A stretch of DNA of 64,000 nucleotides, from NCBI GenBank assembly GCA_950295325.1, contig OX485804.1:19036001-19100000 (forward strand), written 5' to 3'. The notes under the pieces are model-generated. The model saw only the letters and a list, made by a program, of their open reading frames with translations. It searched no databases and was not told where the DNA came from. Every line of letters begins with the position of its first letter. The first letter of the stretch is position 1. The DNA is from Polytrichum commune. Lineage: Eukaryota > Streptophyta > Polytrichopsida > Polytrichales > Polytrichaceae. A program made the position numbers and the translations under genes. This document shows positions 48,566 to 58,400 of the stretch, one piece after another.

Positions 48566-48863
48566 GTTGGGCCTCGCCCCTCCCACGCCTCCTTCGTTGG
48601 CCGGTCTTCATGTCCGCACCTGCATGGGAACTCCTCCTCGTTGGGAACCGATGTAACAACGCCCAACCAAAATTACAAATATTCAAGTTGACATCATTTT
48701 CATTGTTCCCAAGTTAATTGATGGAGTTCCTTCACGTGCCAAAGGAGCTTAATGGCCTAAGTGACCGGGTATTGTCACATTGGTTCCCAACGAGGAGGAG
48801 TTCCCATGCAGATGTGGGCTGGAAAAGTGGGCAGTGAACGAGGCGTGGGGGACGGGGCCCAAC
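48566..48863. mobile_element. Foldback element with about 95-bp arms, GC-rich
   Basis: The left arm (GTTGGGCCTCGCCCCTCCCA ... GAACTCCTCCTCGTTGGGAA ... CCGATGTAAC) and right arm (read inverted: GTTGGGCCCCGTCCCCCACG ... GAACTCCTCCTCGTTGGGAA ... CCAATGTGAC) pair over nearly their whole length, around a loop of about 105 bp. The perfect 20-bp core suggests recent origin. It ends about 10 bp before family 2 copy 3. Confidence 0.85.
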
Positions 48864-48873
48864 CGAACACAAA

Positions 48874-49768
48874 TGCCCCCTCCCCACTTGACTTTAGCTA
48901 AGCCTAAAAGTTGGTTCTAAAGACACGGCCTTCACACCATCGACATTATCTAGTGCCGAGCCTAGTTGGCAAATGATGTGGCATGGTTTAAAACTGGAGG
49001 TTTTAAGCTTCAAGCACCAACCCTCCCATCGTTACCTAGACATGAGGCAAGAATGTAGGACCTATAAAAGTGTCGCATCCCGCCCTTGTGATTGGTTGCT
49101 TTTAGTCTTAGCTATGAGGGCACAAGGGGCTTCATTAACAAAAACCGATGGTAAGATAGGTGAGTAGTAAGGCATTTGGGGATGGGACAAAAACTATCCA
49201 ACATTCATTGCTTGGTAGATAGAACAATGACCATGTGTGAAATCCACTTAACTAAAACCTACTCGACAATCCCCGGAGCAAGTTCTTGTAAGTGCATTTG
49301 AGGCACCACGGGCCTTGGCTTGGTGGTTAGGGCTCATGGCCCCCAATGAGGAGGTTGTGGGTTCTATTCCCCATGCCGGCGTGGTGCTCACCACCTTAGT
49401 CCACCCAACTATGGTGGGGGGTCCTTGGACCTTGTTGTATGGGTACCTCAAAGCCCTTTGGGGGGATACCATGTTTGGTATCTTCAAGGCACTAGTGGCT
49501 AGCTAGGAACTAGTATGGTGTGTCACTATAGTGTCCATCCTCGAAAGGGGAGAGTAGTATTGTCCCAATGTCCCCTTGTCCGGTGGGCATCGGGTCATTG
49601 GCATTACGAACGGACACTTTATTCACAACGGCCCCTTAAAAGGGACCGGAGTTTCTATCTATCTGCATTGGGACAGCCGGACGCCTCCGTTATAACCAAG
49701 GGAGCTTTAATTTACCCGGTTTTTAGGAAAGACTTTGGTTATTTGGTAAAGTCAGGTGGAGAGGGGCA
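48874..49768 (+). mobile_element. TIR element (family 2), copy 3, split by a SINE
   Basis: Left TGCCCCCTCCCCACTTGACT; right (inverted) TGCCCCTCTCCACCTGACTT. The interior aligns with copies 1 and 2 until 49300, then resumes at 49664 after a 363-bp insertion. Without it the element would be about 530 bp, as in the other copies. Confidence 0.8.
49301..49663 (+). mobile_element. tRNA-derived SINE inserted in family 2 copy 3
   Basis: Internal polymerase III promoter: box A GGCTTGGTGGTTAGG (49317-49331) and box B GGTTCTATTCC (49360-49370), about 30 bp apart. The insertion is bounded by a short target duplication, TGCATTTG on the left (49293-49300) and TGCATTGG on the right (49664-49671). The two unoccupied copies of the host element have an uninterrupted TGCATCTGGATAGCC-type sequence at this position. 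The 3' end is a ttctatctatc run rather than poly-A. Confidence 0.78.
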
Positions 49769-51990
49769 CAAATATCATAAACAATGTAGTACTCAGGCAC
49801 TTGTTCAGTCTTGCTGGCTTGTATTTCATTATCTCAAACAAAATCGGTTGGTGGCTTTTGGGGGGGATGTGGGCGTGACTCTATAACCATGTGCTTCTCC
49901 TTTGTGCTAAGTTTAGTACTCTCACAACACAACTTCGTGACATGCAATTCACACCCTTCTTCTTCTTAACCCTACAAACCACCAAACTTATACACATAAG
50001 CACCTCGGTATCACATGCTTGCCGTAGAACTTACGTGGGAGTGGGAAGGGCCATGAGTCGTTGGTTTTCGAAGCATGAAGCAATTTCTTTTTTCCTCTCT
50101 CTAAAAAGGGAAAAGGTGAAAATTCGATTCTTCAATTTTGATGTGAAGGAGAATGTGTTTATCCCTCTACATGTGATGTTTATTCAACAATTCAGTCGAA
50201 TTGCCATCTGAGCTCATGAGATATGCACCTTTGGTCCAAAAGGTGTGCATTTCATGTAGCCCATATGGTACCACGTGAGTGTATAAAAGGGTATTGCATG
50301 AGAGGTTGACTTACAAACTATGCATAAGGAATGAGTATTATTTCATTTGGGTTCGTAGAAATGAACATGGCAATATACATTATGGGGAAGAGGTAGATGT
50401 ACCCCCACCCCCACCCCCAAAGGGACTTCTCACAAAAGGAGTTTATTTCGCTTTTTGAGATATACCTTATATCCTCCAATAAGTCATATGTTTTCGTCAT
50501 GGAAGCAATATTTGTCATCCCATGTGCTTTAATTGAATTAATTTGTTAACAAGAAGTGATTTAAGAGCATGTATACAATGCATGCCTGATTTTTCTTCAC
50601 TTGTTTATATTTTGTATACATAATTGAGATACTCTATGTTAGGAGTTCCAAATTGTTGCTTACATTCATGAGATTTGTATGTAGTCTATGACTTGTGTGT
50701 ATAGCGTTTAGTTTGGTAAAGAAAATTTGTTTATATGTTGTTTTAATAAGGGGTCCAACAAACACATGGCTCCCACTCCCAAAGAAAGGTCCTCTCCCGA
50801 TGCTTAAATTCTCAAACATCGTGCTTGGGTGTGAGTATTTTCCTTTGCTTGATATGAATCATAGCATGGTTCACCCTTTTAACCTTAAAAGAAAATAAAC
50901 CAACCATTTGTAACTGGAGAATGTAATGACTATACATATAAGCAGAATTGTGAAATGACATCACATGTCTTATGTTGTGGATGCTAAAATAATATGTAAA
51001 GATCGTGGAAAGTTTCGCATTGATTAGTAATTTGTAACCATGTAGCAAAATAACACGATTCTTATAGTCTTTATTTTCCATTATTATGTCTTTTAAGGCA
51101 CAAATTATGAATCAATACATAATGGTCTTTATAAGTGTTGACAACACTTTCTCTCCATATAAGGTTTGACGACATTACAAACTCCAAAAAGCCGAAATGA
51201 TCCTCCAAGCAACATCCGTGCTTTATTAAGGGAATCGCCTAAGCTCATGTAGCAAGTACGTTGAACTAGTTAAACGGCCTTGTCTCCTATAATAATAGGT
51301 AATGAATGAAACTAAGCACATAGTAGGGACATACCATAATTTGCAATAGATGCACTAGCCCCCCCCCCCATTGGTGTTAATGATGAAAGGGCTTACGGTA
51401 CTCAATGAAAGGACGTTGCCTTTAGTGCCTATGCAAGCATGCCGTGAGTGCACGCTAAGCACACTCCGGCACATTCCGGCACCCTCCGGCACTCTCCGGC
51501 ACCCTCCGGCACACACGCCCATGACCATCATGGCCACATGACACATCCCATCCTTCATAATTAGGGTGTTTGCCTTCAAGTATCTTGGTAAGTATGTAAC
51601 ATAAGTAGGTAAGAACATGTTTTTGTCCCATTTTTGCTCTCTTAGCCCTATCAAAAATAAAAAATTGAGCTACACCGTCTCAAAACCCCGATATGTGGCA
51701 TATCATGTACTTGCTACATTATGATAACATACTTTTGTGTAAAGGATTTTCTTAAAATAATTGTATTAAATCTATGTAACAATTTGCATTGTAATGATGT
51801 AATTTGGCACATAATAGAAGAAGAAGAAGACTTTTTTTAGAGATTCATGGCATTGATTGAAAATTTACAAGTTTTTTTTGGTTTTTTAATTAATTTTCTG
51901 TATTATAAATTGCATATATAAAATGATGATGATTGTGTTGTGTTTGTATCCTTGGCTTGCATCTTATGTTGTGTAATTATTTATGAATAC
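49769..51990. other. Intergenic; nothing recognised apart from simple repeats
   Basis: CCCCCA repeats at 50400-50419 and a CTCCGGCAC minisatellite at 51460-51512. No gene is supported. Confidence 0.5.
51460..51512 (+). repeat. Minisatellite, CTCCGGCAC(C/A) unit, about six copies
   Basis: Units of about 9-10 bp reading cactccggcacattccggca and so on, with single-base variation. Confidence 0.85.
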
Positions 51991-51994
51991 ACGA

Positions 51995-53714
51995 AGCATT
52001 GCTGTTCTCCCTCTTTAGTATGACACGTTTGGGAAACACACAAAAAATTGTATTATCGAGGTGTCATCTTCTCGTTAATATGAAAAATGGCGTAAAATTG
52101 TCGTACTATAGAGGGAATACAAAAACATAACCAATATGAGCTTAAACATATATGCAACGAGTTTAAGCAACATAGATTGTATGAAATAATAACTTATATG
52201 TCCAAACAAATATAAGTATTCTCAAGAACTCTTGAAATAGAAGTTCAAAGATCTCGGGTGTTGCCTACCCAAGTTAGCAATTGTCATCCTATCTAAATTC
52301 CCTACTAGCTTTTGAAAACTAATAATCTCATTAACACCAAAATGTAAAGAGGTGTCCAATATGAAATTAACAACAATGATGCATGATGTTTAGCATCACT
52401 AACCTATACTGTACGTGGAGCATCATCATCCACATATAATGTATGTAGATCAACATTAAGATCAAAGCCTTGTGCATAACTTATTCCCAAAGCAACATCC
52501 ACCAACTCATTAGTACTCAATCCTAGCTCAATAATCTCTTCCCCTTCCATATGAATGTAAGTCTCGATTGAGATCTCTTCATCACCCAATTGCAACTTTG
52601 AAATCAGAGCACCAAGTTCATTTGATTCTTCTTGCATTCTATTCTTCTCCCTTTCATCAACTAGGGCAAAATCAACATTCCATGTTGTAGGTAATATACG
52701 CGCCATCCTCCAACAATTCCTGACTATATGTGCATCCAACTCACTTCATACTTCATAAGTCCACATAATAGCATGTCTGATGTTGGGCACCACCTTCCTT
52801 AAGTCCTTCAATGTAGCATCATCATATTGTCATGATAAAACCCACTACAAAAGTTTCTTCTTGTACTGAATTTTGAAAGATGCTATTATACCTTGATATA
52901 AAGGTTGAACTACGCTTGTAATATTGGGAGGAAGGAATACCAAATTCATGTCACTCAATTCCAAGGTTGAAAAACCACAAGACTTACCAACTTTGGTAGA
53001 GCTAACAACATGTGAAGATGCATTGTCCAAAATCATGATCACCTTTCAATTTTGGCCTTTGAAGTGATTGTAGAGCTGCATAATCCAAGCTTCAAATATA
53101 TCCCCATTCATCCAAGCTGTTCTATTTGAGTGCTACCAAAACATACTCACGAGGTTGTCACCTTCCAAAACATCATGGTACCATTACTTAGACGTATAAA
53201 TCACAAGCAACTTCAACTTATCAATCCTAGTTGGATTAACAACATGAGCAAGTGTTACACGCTTCTTTTGTAACTTCCGACCCTTCACCTTCCCTTTTGC
53301 TAATGTTTTATTAGGATGTGCTCTAAAATACAATCCACTCACATCCATGTTGTAAACATCTTCAGGCTCACAATCTAACAAAAGAATAGGAAGGAGGCCA
53401 CTCTAACCTCAATCAAGTCCATTTTACACTAGTAACCCTAATTATCATTAAGTTCTCAATGATAAGTGAAGTTCCCAAGTAATTCCCAAGTGAAAATGGA
53501 TGTATTTCAGATGTACATAACATAGATGAAAGAAATTTGAGCATTAAGTACTTGTTTAATATGACAAAACAAAGATTCTAAATGTCATATTATCGAGTGT
53601 CATAGTCGTATAAAAGAGGGAGTTTTGAACCAAAAAGTTTGGTCGCACAAAAACGTGTCGTAATATCAAGGGTGTCATATAAACGAGTGTCGTATTAATG
53701 AGGTTAGACTATAG
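51995..53714 (-). mobile_element. Decayed Tigger/pogo-type DNA transposon
   Basis: The transposase remnant at 52404-53381 is framed by related inverted ends: the left end contains CCCTCTTTAGTATGACACGTTT, broken as CCTCTTTAGTATGACACG plus TTT, and the right end read inverted contains CCTCATTAATACGACACTCG plus TTT. Sub-terminal AAAGAGGGAG motifs also occur in both halves. About 1.7 kb, of the Tc1/mariner superfamily. A TA duplication cannot be fixed because the outermost bases are diverged. Confidence 0.65.
52404..53381 (-). pseudogene. Tigger-type (DDE_1) transposase pseudogene
   Basis: Several frames in order match the catalytic domain of Tigger/jerky transposases: PEDVYNMDVSGLYFRAHPNK and KGRKLQKKRVTLA (53381-53184), then HSNRTAWMNGDIFEAWI with an in-frame TGA shortly after (about 53046), then VIMILDNASSH and FLPPNITSVVQPLYQGII (53042-52845), then CWRMARILP within 52739-52404. 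The first catalytic Asp (NMD) and second (ILDN) are still readable, but the usual ET after NMD is changed to VS. Stops and frame changes at about 53183, 53046, 52844 and 52740 show it is dead. The DNA-binding N terminus is missing. Confidence 0.82.
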
Positions 53715-53715
53715 T

Positions 53716-54590
53716 GTCAAAGGGAATGTAACCAACTGGTCTAAGAACAAGAAAACGGTAGAACCGTGAGGCTCTGTCCTTTACTATGAAAGACTACAAT
53801 TATAGTTGTCCACTTTGCTCATGCCAATCCATGGCTATTTACTATACCAAACCTTTCTTGGATTTTGTGCACCTTCTTCTCAAATGCAGGTCAAGGATTT
53901 TGATATCACCCGAAGTTTTTAGAATAAATAATAAAGAATTACCAAAATAACTATACTTAACTAGATTTCTTTCAATGCATTTTAGGAAACAATTATAGTT
54001 CTATATATATATACACACACACACACATATACATATATAATTATAGTTAACATCCACATTAAATAAAGTGGACCAAAAATAACAAGAACAAGTAACGTTC
54101 AAGTTTGAACGCAAAGTGGTTAGGAAATTTGCTCTTGAAACGAAGAAGTTGATGCATAGCCTTTGTCCTACAGACAGAGCCAACAAATTATGGTTGCATA
54201 GGACATTACGGAAGAGAGTGGGTAGGTATGTAGGTGGACAGTTGGTAGGTAGATAGACAGGTAGGTAGGTGTAGCGACCTTCCTATCGACCTTCCATGCC
54301 TACCGACCTCACTAGCCCCCTGTCGTTTCTGCGAGAATCCAAAGATGCGAGGAGGTGCATAAGGGGAACGAAGGTCGCCCTAACCGTTACCGAAACACAC
54401 ATAAGTTTACACTTTACTTACTTATGGCTATTCCGAATTGCTAACTTAGCTACGCGATCCGATCGGACTCTCCACTCAGCCTGTGCCTTGCCGGACCTCA
54501 ATAAACAGGTGTGTTTGTGTGTGTGTTTTTATGTGGTCGGGAAGGAGGAAAGCGTAACTGGTGGGTTTTGGAGGTGAATTTGGGGTTTAT
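53716..54590. other. Intergenic; simple repeats only
   Basis: TA/CA microsatellite at 54003-54037 and GTAG repeats at 54220-54275. No coding region is supported. Confidence 0.5.
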
Positions 54591-55450
54591 GGATGTCAGT
54601 TTTGATGATGGAAGCAGGAAGGAAGTTGTGTGCCAAGCTCTGGTTTTGAGATCTTTGGAACTTTTGGTTTTTGAAGTTTGATGAGATGGCGGTGGTGAGG
54701 TGTGGAGAGGTTTATGTTGGAGTTTGTGGGTGTGGGGAGCTGCTGTTGCTCACGAGGGGCTGATGCCAATTTGGATGATGGAAGGAAGTTATGTGCCATG
54801 TGGTTCGGAGGTGTTGGGTAGGGAGGTTTGATGAGGGTTTCGCTATAAGGGATGAGAGGGTTATGTTGGAGTTTGTGATTCTGGGGAGCTGCTGCTGCAC
54901 AAGGGGCTTTTGGATATCAATTTGGATGATGGAAGGAGGATGTGTGCTATCCTGTTGTGAGGTGTTGGGGAAGGGGGATTGATGAGGGTTTCGTAATGAG
55001 GGAATGGGAAGGGATGAGAGGGTTGCGTTGGAGGAATTTGTGATTGTGGGGAGCTACTGCTGCTGATGCTGCCAAGGGGCTTTTGGATGTCAATTTGGAT
55101 GATGGAATGAAGGCGTATGCCATGTGATTTTGATATATTGTGTGGGGAGATTTGGTGAGGGTTTTATTATGGAGGGATGGAATGGGATGGGTTGAGAGGG
55201 TAATGGTGGAGTTGTTTGTGATTGTGGGGAGCTGATGGTGCTGATTCCACACAAGAGGTTTTTAGATGCTAATTTGGATGATGGAAGGAAGTTGTGTGCC
55301 ATCTAGTTTTTAGAGGTTGGCAAGGGAGTTTCGGTGAGGGTTTTGTTATGTAGGAATGGAATGGAATGAATGAGATGAGGGGGTTGTGATGGAGTTGTGT
55401 GTGAATGTGGGGAGATTGAGCGCATGCTGATGCTGCACAAGGGGCTTTTG
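54590..55450 (+). repeat. Tandem array of about five 150-180 bp units upstream of GRXS17
   Basis: The motif AATTTGGATGATGGAAG, followed by tgtgtgccat, recurs at about 54769, 54918, 55091 and 55270, with a diverged first copy at 54597. Each unit also carries GGTTTGATGAGGGTTTCG-like and GTGGGGAGCTGCTGCTGC-like parts and a GGGGCTTTTGGATAT-like part. A last partial unit (CACAAGGGGCTTTTGCAGGG, about 55435-55455) runs into the leader about 45 bp before the GRXS17 start codon. Confidence 0.85.
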
Positions 55451-55498
55451 CAGGGGTTGTCGTGGTTGAGGGTGCAAGGGAGAGGAGGAGAGGTAGAA

Positions 55499-58400
55499 AT
55501 GACGGGAGCGGTGAAGGAATTGAAGTCGAAGCAGGAGTTGGAGGAGGCAGTGAAGAAGAGTGTGGCGGTATTGCACTTCTGGGCAACATGGTGCGAGCCT
55601 TCCAAGGCCATGGAGCCTGTATTTGCACAGCTTTCCGTCGACGCTCCTCAGGCCAAATTCTTCCGAGTATGCACCCTCATTTCCTTCTCTTTCCTTTTGG
55701 TTTGTTTTCTTTGCCTTGTTTTGCTTCTTCATTTGGGAACACATTAGGCGCCCTAGCTTGCTGCTTGTTTTTGTGAAACAGTGTTGCAGTGGCGATGAGG
55801 TGCAAACATAGAAGCTTGGATACAATGTCACAGCGCAAACTTTCTGTTTTTGGTTCATTAGCACTAGTACCCCTCTCAAATGCCAACAAGATTTAGCACG
55901 AGGAAATAAAACAAGGGATCCACGTCATGACATAAGTGAAGTATTATTTCCCGACCCATGGCTGAAGTGCAAAATTGCGTTGATGACTGCACGATTGCAC
56001 ACAAACCGCCTTCCGTTTCTCAGACATCTAAGTGTTGCGGTGACTGACCTACTTGTGGCCGCCATCCATTCTCAAGGCTCTCTATTCTTTTCTTTTCTTT
56101 TCCTTGCCTTGCTTTTCCATCTGCCGTCTTTTCCTATTAAACCTTGTTACCCAACATTTGGGAGCACTCGATATAGAAATCTAACAAAGTGTTCATAGGG
56201 CAAAGGGCATAGGAGATTTGAGTCATTAGCTCACTAGTACCCCTCTTCCATGTCAAAAAGATCTTTCTATAGAAAGAAAACAAGGGCATGACAGAATTGA
56301 AGTATTCCCCGGCCACATGGCCTTAAGTGCAAACTTGAAGAGGGTTGCTCTCTTGTATGTGTCCACATAACTGTCTTTCGTTTTTCCAACATCTTAGTGT
56401 TGTGGTTTGCATCCGCCATCAATTTTCATCAAGTACAAGGGTAGTAGTCCCTACCTATCTCACATTGGGACCTTTATTGCCATGTAAATCAGTATCTGCT
56501 AGAAGCACGAAACAGGGTATTCTCTCAGTTAAACTAAACTTTTGGCTTTTGTTTTTCCTACTTGAGGGTTTTGTCTTATCTTTCCTGGTTTCCTTGTGCT
56601 GAAACTGAGGTCGTACTACACATGCCATACAACGTCTTGCTCGAATCAGTCTAGTTTTTGGTTGCTTCTCATTGATTGCTTTGTATTGAATACTCTAATA
56701 CCTCTAGATTATCTATCACTTTTGATTTTTATTCTATTGTGTACTGGTTACCATAAAGTTATCTGGAAGTGTTGTTTGAGCATCAATACTTACAAGGAAA
56801 TTTCATTTTTAAGCATATCAAATCAGAGGGTTATTTCCAGCGTCAATTTTCCGTTGTGGTTTTTGTATTAGACACTTTAACTGATATTATAGTAATGCAG
56901 CCTTGACACTTATCCTTGGGGATGGTTGTTATTATTCTGTGAGTAGGTTGAGGCGGAGGAGCAGCCTGAGATCTCAGAGGCTTATGACGTGGCTGCAGTG
57001 CCTTTCTTTCTGATCCTCAAGGTCTGTTTCTGTAATTGCAGCCTATCAGAAATCAACTCGTCCTTCAAGTGCACTTTTCAGATGTGATCGCCCTTGGATG
57101 CAAATACATACTTAGTATTTTGATCTTCAATATGTACTGAAAAAAGTTTCAAACCCAAGGGTGTATTTTTCTGATTTTAAGACTTGGTGAGGCTTGTAGA
57201 AATTGTGTAGATGGGTCGTACATTTAGCCCCTTGGTCCTTTGAGGGTAAGTCCCCAGCTTTGGCTATAACATTGGGTCCAGTTCTTAGCTCTGTGTCAGT
57301 AACCCCGTGGATGAAAATTCTGAAGGTGTTGGTTCTGAACATGTTATGCTTTACATGATACATTATAGTTATCCTCTAATTCAACATGAATTTTGGTTGG
57401 GAGTTGGTTATTTTGCATTCAACACCTTCCATGTTTGGTAGGTTCTTGGTGCATGCTTGGAGGTGGTGTGAAGGTTTAAACAGAGATGATTCTATATCGG
57501 TTCATTGAGGGTCAAACTCGTTTTGGCATGCCAAGTGGTACTAAAATGAGTTTGGCCCTCACTGAACTGATATAGGTTGTTCTTTGTTCAAAATTCAAAC
57601 ACTACCTCTGAGCATGCACCACAAGTGAAAAGAAACTATTAATTATGTATCCAAAACATCCAATGGAAAATCATAGGGACCAACTCCTGACATTCAAAAA
57701 GTCCCATTCAGTTAAAAGGATAATTCTATTGGTTGGGATTTTTCTGACATGGTGAGTTTATCAGGATAGTGTGGTGGTGGACAAGCTGCAAGGTGCAAAT
57801 GCCCCGGAGTTGGCAAACAAGGTGGCTAAGTGGGCAGGGCCTAACACCACCATGCATGAAGCGGCGCCTGCAAGTGCGGGACTTGCTTCCGGGGCCAATG
57901 TGATTGAAGCAGTAAAGAATGATTTAACTGCACATGCCACTCATCAACACACACTACCTGGAAAGACTGCAGCTCACAATAGTCTTGCGGAAGTTGAGAA
58001 AGGGGAGCTCCACAAACTGGTGAATTCCAAGCCTGTCCTGTTGTTCATGAAGGGAACTGCTCGAGAGCCTCGGTGCGGGTTCAGTCGGAAGGTTGTGGAG
58101 GCCTTGAATGCAGTTGGTGTGCAATTCGATACTTTTGATATTCTGAGCGATGAGACCGTGAGGCAGGGCTTGAAAACTTATTCGAATTGGCCCACATTCC
58201 CTCAGCTTTATGTTCAGGGTGAACTTCTTGGTGGGTGTGATATCGTCCTTGAGATGAAGGAGAATGGTGAGCTGAAGGAGGTCTGTGTTCTATTAGCCTT
58301 TCCCACCTATTCCTCTTTTGTGCTTTGCTTGTCTACGGGTGTATTACGTTAGGATTGAAGACCAAAGATAAATCCAAAATCAAGCGATCCTATTGGTGGA

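Noticed and set aside
54596-55880. Several minus-strand frames rich in P, S, T and H
   Set aside because: They follow the tandem repeat array and the antisense of GRXS17 exon 1; the repeated MAHNFLPSSKL-like starts only mirror the DNA repeat.
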